DNA of 18,687 nucleotides from JAWXTP01 sp044433415 (GTDB taxonomy: Bacteria; Bacteroidota; Bacteroidia; Bacteroidales; Rikenellaceae), in assembly GCA_044433415.1 (NCBI GenBank), contig JAWXTP010000053.1, positions 1 to 18,687 of the forward strand. The letters are read 5' to 3'. The first letter of the stretch is position 1. Each line of letters starts with the position of its first letter. This document shows, one piece after another, positions 1 through 8,673 of this stretch. Below the pieces are notes generated by a model. The model made no database searches and was not told the DNA's origin. It saw only the letters and a program-made list of their open reading frames with translations. A program made the position numbers and the translations under genes.

Positions 1-1
1 G

Positions 2-175
2 CGTATTACGACTTATGTAGTAGCTAAATTAACCTTTGTGGAGCCCCTAGAAAAAGAGGTTGAAGAAAGCTATGAAGATGCAGAGGAGATAGAAGATGAA
101 GTATTAGAGGAACAAGAAGAAACATCAACACCTCAAATGCTAGAATTGGCTTTTGACTTTGACGACGAAGAGTAA
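2..175 (+). CDS. 3' end of an unidentified gene with an acidic C-terminal tail
   Basis: An open frame enters from the left edge and ends at TAA (173-175), giving the last 57 residues of a protein. After a short beta-like stretch (RITTYVVAKLTFVEPLE) the tail is strongly acidic, with about half of the next 40 residues Glu or Asp, and it ends FDDEE. I do not recognise the family. In some Bacteroidales topA lies upstream of aroK, but nothing in these residues lets me assign topoisomerase. The stop is 18 bases before aroK with no terminator in between, so the two genes are probably co-transcribed. Confidence 0.6.
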   Translation, partial: RITTYVVAKLTFVEPLEKEVEESYEDAEEIEDEVLEEQEETSTPQMLELAFDFDDEE

Positions 176-193
176 CATGATAATTATTAATTT

Positions 194-694
194 ATGTTGG
201 TTTTTTTAATTGGATATATGGGGTCGGGGAAGTCGACCTTAGGCAAATCTCTAGCTAGGAAGTTAATGATGGAGTTTTGTGATATGGATGCCTTGATAGA
301 AAAGCAAGAGCAGTGTTCAACATCTGAGATTTTCGCTACTAAAGGAGAGAATTATTTTCGTGAATGCGAAACAGAATATTTGAAAAACTTGTCTAGTGAT
401 CAAAATTTTGTAGTTGCTACAGGTGGAGGAGCTCCTTGTTTTAATGGTAATATGGATATCATGAACCAGAAAGGTGAAACTGTTTATTTAGATATTAAAC
501 CTGGTATTTTGACTTCACGTCTTAAATTCGGAAAGGCTAAAAGACCGCTTATAGCTTCTAAAACTGACGAAGAATTATTAGAGTTTGTGGAAGGAGCATT
601 GGAGCATAGAAACGAATTTTATAGAAAAGCTAAATATATTATCAAAGGTGATAATATTAAAGTTGACGATATTATTAATGCTTTAAAAGAATAG
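194..694 (+). CDS. aroK: shikimate kinase
   Basis: Phosphorylates shikimate with ATP in the common aromatic (chorismate) pathway, in the cytoplasm. The 166 residues match the usual length of about 170. Visible motifs, in order: P-loop GYMGSGKST (7-15); DxD at 30-32, where Asp32 fits the shikimate/Mg site; FRECE with Arg56, the shikimate-binding Arg; ATGGGAP (75-81), the Gly-rich shikimate loop; KRPLI with lid Arg117; and R139-x2-FY-x2-A near the C-terminus. All expected catalytic and binding residues are present. The start is the only ATG placing the P-loop at the normal distance from the N-terminus, and the leader is AT-rich with no Shine-Dalgarno. The next gene begins 4 bases after the stop, so the two are translationally close. 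Confidence 0.95.
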   Translation: MLVFLIGYMGSGKSTLGKSLARKLMMEFCDMDALIEKQEQCSTSEIFATKGENYFRECETEYLKNLSSDQNFVVATGGGAPCFNGNMDIMNQKGETVYLDIKPGILTSRLKFGKAKRPLIASKTDEELLEFVEGALEHRNEFYRKAKYIIKGDNIKVDDIINALKE

Positions 695-698
695 TATT

Positions 699-1403
699 AT
701 GGTAAGTAAATTATTAAAAAGTAGAGCGCTTATGGCTCTTGTGGGAGTCTTGTTTTTTGTAGCATGTACTACTAAGCCTGAGGTATATTGGGAGAGATTA
801 GAGATTAAAACTAATGAAAAGGGAGTAAATGCTGATATAACTTACCCTTATATCTTTGGTGGTGTAGACTCAGTTTCTGATAAGATAAATGACACTATAC
901 GTTGTTTTTATACTTCATGGATAGCAAATGCTGATAGAAGTTGTTCTATAGATTCTTGTTTGACTCTTTTACGTGAGGAGAAACAGGCAGATAGTATTAT
1001 TGCGCATATAGAATATCAAATTCTTGGTAATGGTGATTTCTTTGTGAAAGGGGACACTGTAAGTGTATGGTGTGAAAAGCAATACTACATGGGAGGTGCT
1101 AACTTTATGATAGATAATGTTTATCTTAACTTTAATTCTAATACAGGAGAACTTATCCCTAATAAAAGTTTAGTGAAAGATAGTGTTAAGGTTAAAACTT
1201 TAATATCTAAATACCTTAAAGAAAATTATCTTCCAGTGGATGGGTATTCTTGTTTCTTTAGTGATTTTGACGTGGATAGCCCTCAGCTACCTGAGATGAT
1301 AGGTCTAGATTCTACAGGTTATGTTTTCATATATAATGTATATGAAATTGCTCCACGCTCTACAGGTGTTATTAAATTTAATGTACCATTTTCTGGGTTA
1401 TAG
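699..1403 (+). CDS. lipoprotein with DUF3298 (RsiV-like) C-terminal domain
   Basis: A 234-residue exported lipoprotein. Residues 1-22 form a positively charged then hydrophobic signal ending in the lipobox FVAC, with Cys23 as the predicted lipidated residue. The rest has the pattern of DUF3298-type proteins. An N-terminal part has alternating hydrophobic strands (residues 30-130). A C-terminal domain follows with YYMGGAN near 127-133, a strand reading NVYLNFNSNTGEL, and near the end a stretch around YVFIYNVYEIAPRSTGVIKFNVPF. Family members are envelope proteins of unclear role; some, such as RsiV, bind lysozyme. It sits 4 bases after aroK and 24 bases before murF-alr, and the latter fits a cell-wall context. 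Specific function unknown. Confidence 0.75.
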   Translation: MVSKLLKSRALMALVGVLFFVACTTKPEVYWERLEIKTNEKGVNADITYPYIFGGVDSVSDKINDTIRCFYTSWIANADRSCSIDSCLTLLREEKQADSIIAHIEYQILGNGDFFVKGDTVSVWCEKQYYMGGANFMIDNVYLNFNSNTGELIPNKSLVKDSVKVKTLISKYLKENYLPVDGYSCFFSDFDVDSPQLPEMIGLDSTGYVFIYNVYEIAPRSTGVIKFNVPFSGL

Positions 1404-1427
1404 AAAAGAATAAATACAGCTCTTATT

Positions 1428-3896
1428 ATGAGTTTTAAGATGGATATGTTGAGTATTGCAGATATCTGTAATACTCAGCTTTTAGGAGAAAATATAGAAA
1501 TAAAACAATTTGTCACTGATTCACGAACTTTATTTAGTTGTGAAGATGTGATATTTTGTGCTATAAAGGGGCTGTCTTTTGATGGACATAAATACATCCC
1601 AGAGCTAGCTAGGAGGGGTATTAAGGCGTTTATTGTAGAAAATGATGAGCTAGTAAAAGACTGTGATGTAAGTTATATAGTTGTAAAAAGCACTATCGCA
1701 GAACTACAAAAAATAGCAGGAGTATATCGCACTCAGATGAGGGGAGAAGTTACGGCTATTGTAGGGTCTAACGGTAAGAGCATAGTAAAAGAGTGGATTT
1801 CACAGCTTGTAGCCGTAGAGAAAAGCCCTAAAAGCTATAACTCTCAGCTAGGTGTAGCGCTTTCTGTGCTTGGTGTGCCTAATGATAGTGATTATTACGT
1901 TTTTGAAGCAGGAATTTCTCAATGTGGAGAGATGCAACATTTAGAAGCTATACTAAAACCTGATTCTGTGATTTTTACTAACTTGTCTGACGCTCACTCA
2001 GAAAATTTTGAGTCTAAGGATGTTAAATTAGAAGAAAAGTTGTATCTTGCTAAAGATTGTAAGAGGATAATATACAATACAGAGAAAGCCTTTGTGAGTG
2101 ATTATATAGAAGCTAACTTTAAGGATAAGAGGTTATTCTGCTGGGGCGAAAAAGAATATTGCGATATTAAAATTCTTGCCAAAGAAAAAATAGAAGGCGC
2201 TGTGCATGTACGTTTTAGCTTTGGTGATGATATTTATATGCTAAATATACCTTTTAATGATAGTATATCTTATTACAATGTAATGACTTCTTTGTCGTAT
2301 ATCGCTATGACTCATAGCAAAGAAGTTTTTGCTGCTAGTGTGCGCAAATGCGAATCGCTAGAAGCTGTAGAGATGCGCATGGAGATAAAAGATGGTAATA
2401 GGGGAGCTGTAATTATAAATGATGTTTATAATAGTGATTTTAAATCACTTTCTATAGCGCTAGATACTTTGAACTCTAACTGTAAAGCCTTAGAAAAGGT
2501 TGTTGTGTTGTCTGATATTCAGCAGTCTTACCTCGATAATGAGGTGCTTTATAGAAATGTGGCAGATTTGCTTATGCAAAAGGGAGTTGATAGTTTTTAT
2601 GGAGTGGGTGAAGCTCTTTTAGGTGAAAAGGCTAGCTTTAAAGGTTTTAAAAACTCAAAATTCTTTGCTACAACCGAGGATTTACTTTCTGAGATATCAG
2701 AGAGTGAAACATTAGAAAATGAGTTTAGCGGTAAGGCTATCTTGTTAAAAGGAAGTAGGAAGTTTAAGTTTGAGAAAATTTCTGCTACCATAGAACGACA
2801 GGTACATACTACTGTCTTAGAGGTGAATTTGTCTCAACTTTTGGACAACTACCTTTACCTTAAATCTCAATTAAAGCCTAATACTAAGTGTATGGCTATG
2901 GTGAAAGCCGATGCTTATGGTTGTGGCGCAGTAGAGGTGGCAAGAAACTTAGAGAAACAGGGCTTAGACTACCTAGCTGTGGCGTATGCTGACGAGGGTG
3001 TGAAACTGAGGGATGGTGGCGTAAAGCTACCTATTATAGTGCTTAATAGCGAACCTCATGCTTATAAGACTATGATAAAATATAGGTTAGAACCTGAGAT
3101 TTATAGTTTTAAGTCATTGGAAAAATTTTCGAATGAGGTGAAACATACTTTGGGAGTGAGTTATCCTATTCATCTTAAGTTAGATACAGGGATGCATAGG
3201 TTGGGATTTGAAGAAGGCGACCTTCCCCAGCTTATAGACAAGTTGAAAGAAAATAAATGGGTTAAGGTAAAATCTATTTTCTCTCATTTTACTTCTTCGG
3301 ATAATGAATCGCATGATGTTTATACTCAAAGACAGATAGAACTTTATAAACGCATGAGTTCAAAAATAATAGACGAGCTTAGTCTTCAGGATGTTATAAG
3401 ACACCTTGCTAATAGTGCTGGTATAGAGCGTTTTAAGGATGCAGAATTTGATATGGTGCGTATGGGTATTTCCCTTTATTGTTCATCAAAAGAGAATAGT
3501 CATATTAAAGATATTTTAACTCTTAAAACAGTTATAGCTCAGATACATAGTGTTAGCTCTAGTGAGACTGTAGGGTATAATAAAAATCAAACTCTAAAGA
3601 CTAACTCTAGAATCGCTACCATACCTATAGGTTATGCTGACGGATTTAGAAGGGCGCTTAGCTGTGGTGCTTGGAGTGTTGAGGTAAATGGTCAGCTAGC
3701 ACCTACGGTAGGTAATGTTTGTATGGATGCTTGTATGATAGACGTTACGGATATTGATTGTGCTGAGGGCGATGTTGTGACTATAGTAGGTAAAAACAAT
3801 ACAGTAAACAGTATGGCTGAACGTATACAAACTATAAGCTATGAAATAATTACTCTTATTTCTCCACGAGTTAAAAGAGTGTATTTTAGAGAATAA
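1428..3896 (+). CDS. murF-alr: bifunctional UDP-MurNAc-tripeptide:D-Ala-D-Ala ligase / alanine racemase
   Basis: An 822-residue fusion joining two steps of peptidoglycan precursor synthesis in the cytoplasm. Residues 1-455 are MurF: an N-terminal UDP-substrate domain (DSRT at 31-34), the central ATPase domain with P-loop VGSNGKS (Lys117), and a C-terminal Mur ligase domain with INDVYNS (330-336). Residues 460-822 are a PLP-dependent alanine racemase: MVKADAYG places the PLP lysine at 493, KLDTGMHRLG lies at 584-593, MVRMGISLY at 676-684, and VGYNKNQ places the catalytic tyrosine at 717. The Lys-Tyr distance of 224 matches stand-alone racemases. Both halves look intact. The P-loop ends in Ser where many family members have Thr. 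The fusion itself is common in Bacteroidetes. Confidence 0.95.
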   Translation: MSFKMDMLSIADICNTQLLGENIEIKQFVTDSRTLFSCEDVIFCAIKGLSFDGHKYIPELARRGIKAFIVENDELVKDCDVSYIVVKSTIAELQKIAGVYRTQMRGEVTAIVGSNGKSIVKEWISQLVAVEKSPKSYNSQLGVALSVLGVPNDSDYYVFEAGISQCGEMQHLEAILKPDSVIFTNLSDAHSENFESKDVKLEEKLYLAKDCKRIIYNTEKAFVSDYIEANFKDKRLFCWGEKEYCDIKILAKEKIEGAVHVRFSFGDDIYMLNIPFNDSISYYNVMTSLSYIAMTHSKEVFAASVRKCESLEAVEMRMEIKDGNRGAVIINDVYNSDFKSLSIALDTLNSNCKALEKVVVLSDIQQSYLDNEVLYRNVADLLMQKGVDSFYGVGEALLGEKASFKGFKNSKFFATTEDLLSEISESETLENEFSGKAILLKGSRKFKFEKISATIERQVHTTVLEVNLSQLLDNYLYLKSQLKPNTKCMAMVKADAYGCGAVEVARNLEKQGLDYLAVAYADEGVKLRDGGVKLPIIVLNSEPHAYKTMIKYRLEPEIYSFKSLEKFSNEVKHTLGVSYPIHLKLDTGMHRLGFEEGDLPQLIDKLKENKWVKVKSIFSHFTSSDNESHDVYTQRQIELYKRMSSKIIDELSLQDVIRHLANSAGIERFKDAEFDMVRMGISLYCSSKENSHIKDILTLKTVIAQIHSVSSSETVGYNKNQTLKTNSRIATIPIGYADGFRRALSCGAWSVEVNGQLAPTVGNVCMDACMIDVTDIDCAEGDVVTIVGKNNTVNSMAERIQTISYEIITLISPRVKRVYFRE

Positions 3897-3930
3897 TAAG
3901 AAAATAATTAACACGTTAAAAAATATACAT

Positions 3931-5112
3931 ATGGAAATCGGAACAGTAATGTCACCAGTAGGTAAGAAAGCTCTACTTTGTGGCTCGGGAGAATTAGGTA
4001 AAGAAGTAACAATCGAATTACAACGTTATGGTGTTGAAGTTGTTGCGTTGGATAAATATGAGAATGCGCCAGCTATGCAAGTAGCTCACAAGTCTTATAT
4101 TGTTTCAATGTTAGACGGAGAGGCTCTACGCGAAATTATCGAGTTAGAAAAGCCAGATTACATAATCCCAGAAGTTGAGGCTATTGCTACAAAAGAGCTT
4201 ATAGCACTTGAAAAAGAGGGTTATAATGTAATTCCTAATGCAAATGCAACTTATCTTACTATGAACCGTGAAGGTATCAGAACTTTAGTAGCTGAGGAGT
4301 TAGGTATTAAAACGTCGACTTACCGTTTCGCATCTTCTCACGAAGAATTTATTAGCGCTGTTCAAGAAATAGGTATTCCTTGTGTGATAAAACCTATTAT
4401 GAGTTCATCGGGTCACGGTCAGACTCTTGTAAGAAGTGAGGCTGATATCGAAACTGCGTGGACTGTATCTCAAGAGGGTGGTCGTGCAGGTGCAGGACGT
4501 GTCATTGTTGAAGGTTTTGTAGATTTTGACTATGAGATTACTCAGCTTACTGTACGTCATATTGCTGGTACCACTTTCCTAGAACCTATAGGTCACAGAC
4601 AAGAGGGTGGTGACTATCAAGAATCTTGGCAGCCTCAACCTATGTCTCCTATAGCTCTTGAGAAAAGTAGAGAGATAGCTAAGAAAGTTACTGATGCGCT
4701 AGGTGGACGTGGTATTTTTGGTGTGGAATTATTTATTAAAGGCGATGATGTTATCTTCTCAGAAGTTTCTCCTCGTCCTCATGATACAGGTATGGTAACT
4801 ATGATTTCTCAGGACCTTTCTCAGTTTGCACTTCACGTAAGAGCTATCTTAGGTCTTCCTATTCCTGAGTTTGATATCATAGCTCCTTCTGCTTCAAAAG
4901 CTGTTGTTGTTCATGGTAATAGCGAAGAGGTAGTATTTGAGAACCTAGAAAAAGTCCTTGAAGAACCTGCAACACAAATGAGAATTTTTGGTAAGCCTAC
5001 AGTAGAGGGACACAGAAGAATGGGTGTTCTTTTAGCTCGTGACACTAATGTTGATGCAGCAGTAGAGAAAGTTAAAAGAATGTATGACAAACTTAATGTT
5101 ACTGTTAAGTAA
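3931..5112 (+). CDS. purT: formate-dependent phosphoribosylglycinamide formyltransferase (GAR transformylase 2)
   Basis: Uses ATP and formate to make formyl-GAR in purine synthesis, independent of formyl-folate. At 393 residues it has almost the length of the E. coli enzyme. The N-terminal domain contains LLCGSGELGKEV (15-26) and EVEAIAT (81-87). The ATP-grasp domain follows: VIKPIMSSSGHGQ (152-164), the VEGF strand (193-196), and the metal-binding stretch around FSEVSPRPHDTGMVT in the C-terminal third. One detail differs from the E. coli form I remember: the loop reads SSSGHGQ where E. coli has SSSGKGQ. The other core motifs are intact, so I expect an active enzyme. The start follows an A/T-rich leader 34 bases after murF-alr. 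Confidence 0.93.
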   Translation: MEIGTVMSPVGKKALLCGSGELGKEVTIELQRYGVEVVALDKYENAPAMQVAHKSYIVSMLDGEALREIIELEKPDYIIPEVEAIATKELIALEKEGYNVIPNANATYLTMNREGIRTLVAEELGIKTSTYRFASSHEEFISAVQEIGIPCVIKPIMSSSGHGQTLVRSEADIETAWTVSQEGGRAGAGRVIVEGFVDFDYEITQLTVRHIAGTTFLEPIGHRQEGGDYQESWQPQPMSPIALEKSREIAKKVTDALGGRGIFGVELFIKGDDVIFSEVSPRPHDTGMVTMISQDLSQFALHVRAILGLPIPEFDIIAPSASKAVVVHGNSEEVVFENLEKVLEEPATQMRIFGKPTVEGHRRMGVLLARDTNVDAAVEKVKRMYDKLNVTVK

Positions 5113-5140
5113 TTAATTGTTTTATTCTACTTAATAAAGT

Positions 5141-5238
5141 TAGGAGTCAAAGATTTATATAAATGGTTTAGAAAGCACATTGAGTTTTTTAATTAGTCGT
5201 TTGTTGTGGTTTGGAATTTTTGACTCCTAGTTTTTTTA
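5141..5238 (+). terminator. wide inverted repeat with T-run after purT
   Basis: TAGGAGTCAAA (5141-5151) is exactly complementary to TTTGACTCCTA (5219-5229). Two further pairs, one of them G-T, extend it to 13. The 65-base interior is AT-rich. The right arm is followed by GTTTTTTTATTTT. This reads as an unusual wide terminator for purT or a short structured RNA; the interval is too wide for a textbook terminator. Confidence 0.5.
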
Positions 5239-5268
5239 TTTTCTCCCCTAAATTTAAAAGAATAAGAA

Positions 5269-6393
5269 ATGAGAATAGGTTTTGACGCATATTGTGCATT
5301 TTTAAATGTAAGTGGATTAGGTAACTATAGCCGTATGACTATAGATATATTAGCACGCCATTATGCTATAGGGTATAAGTATTTCTTGATGTCGGGATTT
5401 GATGCTAATGAATCGGGTTTTGTTATCCCAGAAGGTATAGAGGTTGTTACTCCTACAGGTATGATAGGTAATGTTTCTCCTTATGTGTGGAGAAATTTTA
5501 TGATGGCAGGTGATTTAAGGTTAAAAAAAATAGACCTTTTTCATGGCTTAACAAATTTCTTACCCGCTGACGTGAGACGTGGAGGAGCTAAAAGTGTGGT
5601 TACCATTCATGATATAGCGTTTCTGAAATATCCTAATTTGTATAGTGCATTTGATCGTTATATGTTAAATAAACGATATAAGTTCTCATGTCATTACTCA
5701 GATATTATCATTGCAACGTCTCAACAAACTAAGGAAGATATTATGGAAAACTATAATGTTTCTTCTGAACGTATAGAGGTTGTGGGGCAGGCGTGTTGTC
5801 CTATTTTTAAGAAATCTTATTCCGAAGATAAATTTGAAAAAATAAAGTCTAAATATAACTTGCCTGAGAGGTTCTTGCTTAGTGTAGGAACATTAGAGGA
5901 GCGTAAAAACCTTACTATTACTCTTCATGCTATGGCGAGTGGTAAGTTTGATGACCTCCACCTTGTGGCATGTGGTAAATATACAGACTATGCTGAGACT
6001 CTAATGACTTATGCTAGGGAATTAAAAATTGCAGATAGAATACATTTTATTCAAAATATTCATTTCTATGATTTGCCTATAGTATACCAATGCGCTGAGG
6101 CTTTAGTTTATATGTCTCTATATGAGGGGTTTGGTTTACCTATACTAGAGGCTTTTGATGCAGGAACTCCTGTAATAACATCTAACCAAGGAGTGTTAAA
6201 AGAAACTGGTGGTGATGCTTGTCTTTTTGTTGGACCTCATGATCTAGAAGGAATGGTAGATGCTATAGAGTCTGTAACTACAGATGAAAGTGTGCGAAAT
6301 ATTTTGATAGATAAAGGAAAAAAACGCTCATTATTATATGATGGAAAGAAAATTGCAGACGATATTTTTTCAGTTTATAATAAATTAATGTAA
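5269..6393 (+). CDS. family 4 glycosyltransferase (GT-B fold)
   Basis: A 374-residue glycosyltransferase of the GT4 type, probably moving a sugar from a nucleotide-sugar donor to a cell-surface glycan. The N-terminal half begins MRIGFDAYCAFLNVSGLGNY, the Gly-rich acceptor-side loop typical of GT4, and contains VTIHDIAFLKYP (about residues 112-123). The C-terminal donor half has LSVGTLEERKNL (about 204-215), the pattern that opens the second Rossmann domain, and the EX7E motif EGFGLPILE (286-294), which binds the nucleotide sugar. It has no signal peptide or membrane segment. It stands alone between purT and mce with no polysaccharide cluster around it, so donor and acceptor cannot be inferred. 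Confidence 0.9.
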   Translation: MRIGFDAYCAFLNVSGLGNYSRMTIDILARHYAIGYKYFLMSGFDANESGFVIPEGIEVVTPTGMIGNVSPYVWRNFMMAGDLRLKKIDLFHGLTNFLPADVRRGGAKSVVTIHDIAFLKYPNLYSAFDRYMLNKRYKFSCHYSDIIIATSQQTKEDIMENYNVSSERIEVVGQACCPIFKKSYSEDKFEKIKSKYNLPERFLLSVGTLEERKNLTITLHAMASGKFDDLHLVACGKYTDYAETLMTYARELKIADRIHFIQNIHFYDLPIVYQCAEALVYMSLYEGFGLPILEAFDAGTPVITSNQGVLKETGGDACLFVGPHDLEGMVDAIESVTTDESVRNILIDKGKKRSLLYDGKKIADDIFSVYNKLM

Positions 6394-6476
6394 AAATGTT
6401 TTTTATCATAAATTTATTATTAACTTTGTCCCTTGTAACTCTATTTAATCAAAATTTGTGCAGATATAGTATTAAG

Positions 6477-6509
6477 TTGAAATTTAGGTGTAAGCAAATG
6501 ATAAATTTG
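6477..6509 (+). promoter_or_regulatory. candidate Bacteroidetes-type promoter for mce
   Basis: TTG (6477-6479), a 22-base spacer, then TAAATTTG (6502-6509), a full match to the -7 pattern TAnnTTTG. Transcription would begin near 6516, about 58 bases before mce. A second -7 match, TAACTTTG at 6421-6428, has no -33 partner. The rest of this gap shows nothing else. Confidence 0.5.
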
Positions 6510-6573
6510 TTGTAAAAAGCTATCTTCTTAATAATCTGTCAATAAACTAAAATTATTAATTAAAACGAATAAA

Positions 6574-6984
6574 ATGGACATTTCACACATCGAACACATC
6601 GGTATAGCCGTAAAAAGTTTAGAAACTGCTATCCCTTATTGGGAAAACGTATTAGGCTTAAAATGCTATAATATCGAAGAAGTTGCAGATCAAAAAGTAA
6701 AAACAGCTTTCTTTAAAGTTGGTCAAACTAAAATTGAATTGTTAGAAAGCACTTCTGAGGATGGTGCAGTAGGTAAATTTATTGAGAAAAAAGGCGAAGG
6801 TGTTCACCACATCGCTTTTGCAGTAAATGGTATTGAAGATGCCTTAGCAGATGCTGAATCTAAAGAAATAAAACTTATTGATAAAGCTCCACGTGGTGGT
6901 GCTGAAGGTCTTTCTATTGCTTTTTTACACCCAAAAAGTACTTTTGGTGTGCTAACTGAGCTATGCGAAGATAAAAATAAATAA
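6574..6984 (+). CDS. mce: methylmalonyl-CoA epimerase
   Basis: Interconverts (R)- and (S)-methylmalonyl-CoA in the succinate-propionate pathway. At 136 residues it matches a single-domain vicinal-oxygen-chelate enzyme with two beta-alpha-beta-beta-beta modules. Likely metal ligands are His8 in HIEHIGIAV, Gln51 in VGQTKIELLE, His79 in GVHHIAFAV and Glu129 in GVLTEL. This is the same H-Q-H-E set as the Propionibacterium epimerase. It begins the methylmalonyl-CoA module and directly precedes the decarboxylase genes, which act on one epimer. An intrinsic-type hairpin follows, so it may be made partly independently of the decarboxylase. Confidence 0.95.
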   Translation: MDISHIEHIGIAVKSLETAIPYWENVLGLKCYNIEEVADQKVKTAFFKVGQTKIELLESTSEDGAVGKFIEKKGEGVHHIAFAVNGIEDALADAESKEIKLIDKAPRGGAEGLSIAFLHPKSTFGVLTELCEDKNK

Positions 6985-6994
6985 TAAATTTTAG

Positions 6995-7033
6995 TGACTG
7001 TAATGATTATCCCAAATCGTTACAGTCATTTTT
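6995..7033 (+). terminator. intrinsic terminator or attenuator between mce and mmdA
   Basis: A 13-pair stem (6995-7007 with 7016-7028, one T-G pair) closes an 8-base loop and is followed by TTTTT (7029-7033). The stem sequence is TGACTGTAATGAT. It is a strong intrinsic terminator between two genes of one pathway, so mmdA expression needs read-through or its own start. Confidence 0.8.
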
Positions 7034-7060
7034 GTTAAATGTAGAAATAATTATAACTAA

Positions 7061-7082
7061 AGGAAAGTTTTAGAACTTTCCT
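7061..7082 (+). promoter_or_regulatory. hairpin in the leader of mmdA
   Basis: AGGAAAGTT (7061-7069) pairs perfectly with AACTTTCCT (7074-7082) around a 4-base loop, ending 17 bases before the mmdA ATG. The left arm contains the only purine-rich, Shine-Dalgarno-like run, so it would be hidden in the stem. There is no T-run, so it is not a terminator. A role in message stability or translation is inference. Confidence 0.6.
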
Positions 7083-7099
7083 AAACATACTTAATTAAT

Positions 7100-8662
7100 A
7101 TGAGTGTAAATTCTGACAAAGTTAAAGAACTTATTGCCAAAAGAGAAGAGGCTAAGTTAGGTGGAGGTCAAAAACGTATTGACTCTCAACATGCAAAAGG
7201 AAAGCAAACTGCTCGTGAACGTATTGAAATGTTACTTGATGAAGGTAGCTTTGAAGAGTTCGACATGTTTGTGAAACACCGTTGTACAAACTTCGGTATC
7301 GAAAAAGAATCATACTATGGTGATGGTGTAGTGACAGGTTATGGTACAATAGATGGTCGTTTAGTGTACATATTCTCACAAGATTTTACAGTTTTCGGAG
7401 GTTCATTATCTGAATCGTTCTCTAAAAAAATCTGTAAAGTTATGGATATGGCTATGAATAATGGCGCGCCTCTAATCGGTATTAATGACTCTGGTGGTGC
7501 ACGTATTCAAGAAGGCGTTAACTCACTTTCTGGTTACACAGAAATTTTCCAACGTAATATTCTTGCTTCAGGTGTTATCCCTCAAATTTCAGCAATTTTT
7601 GGTCCTTGTGCTGGTGGTGCTGTTTACTCTCCTGCTCTGACAGACTTTATTATGATGAGTAAAGGTACTAGTTACATGTTTGTTACAGGTCCTAAAGTAG
7701 TTAAAACAGTAACTGGTGAAAATGTTACTCAAGAACAATTAGGAGGTGCTTCTGTACACGCTTCTAAATCGGGTGTTGCTCACTTTATTGTTGAGGACGA
7801 AGAAGAAGGTATGGGTTTGATACGTAAACTTATTAGCTATATGCCTCAAAACAACCTTGAAGATGCTCCTTTAGCTGTTTGTGTAGATCCTATAGACCGT
7901 CTTGAAGATTCTCTTAACGAAATCATCCCTGATAATCCTAACAAACCTTACGACGTGAAAGAGGTTATTCACGCTATCGTTGATGGTGGTGAGTTCTTGG
8001 AGTCTCAAAAATCATTTGCTCCTAATATTATCACTGGTTTTGCTCGTTTTAACGGTCAATCTGTTGGTATCATTGCTAATCAACCTAAATATCTTGCTGG
8101 GGTATTAGATATCAACTCATCTCGTAAAGCAGCTCGTTTCATCCGTTTCTGTGATGCTTTCAATATTCCTCTTGTTACTCTTGTTGATGTTCCTGGTTTC
8201 TTACCTGGTACAGCTCAAGAATATGGTGGTATTATTATCCACGGTGCTAAATTAATGTTTGCTTATGGTGAGGCTACAGTTCCTAAAGTTACTGTTATCT
8301 TACGTAAAGACTATGGTGGTGCTTACTGTGTGATGAGTTCTAAACATCTTAGAGGTGACTTTAACTATTCTTGGCCTACAGGTGAGATTGCAGTTATGGG
8401 TGCTCAAGGTGCTACAGAGGTGCTTTACTCTCGTCAGATTGCAAAAATCGAAGACCCAGAAGAAAAAGCTAAGTTCATCGCTGAGAAAGAAGCTGAGTAT
8501 AAAGAAGCATTTGCAAATCCTTATAATGCAGCACGTTACGGTTATATTGATGATGTTATCGAGCCACGTAATACTCGTTTCAGAATTATCCGTGCTCTTC
8601 AATCATTAGCAACTAAAAAGGTGGTTAACCCTCCTAAAAAACACTCTAACATTCCATTGTAA
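7100..8662 (+). CDS. mmdA: methylmalonyl-CoA decarboxylase, carboxyltransferase alpha subunit
   Basis: The acyl-CoA carboxyltransferase subunit (520 residues), which moves the carboxyl group from (S)-methylmalonyl-CoA to biotin on the carrier subunit. It has two crotonase-like halves. The first has FSQDFTVFGGSLSE (92-105), the oxyanion loop INDSGGARIQEGV (128-140) and GPCAGGAVYSPA (168-179). The second has VPGFLPGTAQEYGGI near residue 365, with the matching GGAY loop near 410. The family also includes propionyl-CoA carboxylase beta subunits, and sequence alone does not separate them. The downstream OadG-like, carrier and OadB-like genes, and the absence of a biotin carboxylase gene here, favour the sodium-pumping decarboxylase. 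It ends 11 bases before the next gene. Confidence 0.9.
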   Translation: MSVNSDKVKELIAKREEAKLGGGQKRIDSQHAKGKQTARERIEMLLDEGSFEEFDMFVKHRCTNFGIEKESYYGDGVVTGYGTIDGRLVYIFSQDFTVFGGSLSESFSKKICKVMDMAMNNGAPLIGINDSGGARIQEGVNSLSGYTEIFQRNILASGVIPQISAIFGPCAGGAVYSPALTDFIMMSKGTSYMFVTGPKVVKTVTGENVTQEQLGGASVHASKSGVAHFIVEDEEEGMGLIRKLISYMPQNNLEDAPLAVCVDPIDRLEDSLNEIIPDNPNKPYDVKEVIHAIVDGGEFLESQKSFAPNIITGFARFNGQSVGIIANQPKYLAGVLDINSSRKAARFIRFCDAFNIPLVTLVDVPGFLPGTAQEYGGIIIHGAKLMFAYGEATVPKVTVILRKDYGGAYCVMSSKHLRGDFNYSWPTGEIAVMGAQGATEVLYSRQIAKIEDPEEKAKFIAEKEAEYKEAFANPYNAARYGYIDDVIEPRNTRFRIIRALQSLATKKVVNPPKKHSNIPL

Positions 8663-8673
8663 TCTTTGTTGCA

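Noticed and set aside
3931..5112. A defective purT because the loop reads SSSGHGQ
   Set aside because: All other ATP-grasp motifs and the length are normal. One substitution remembered from comparison with E. coli is not enough to claim loss of function.
7100..8662. Propionyl-CoA carboxylase beta subunit
   Set aside because: It is possible from the protein alone, but the following OadG-like, carrier and OadB-like genes and the lack of a biotin carboxylase gene favour methylmalonyl-CoA decarboxylase.
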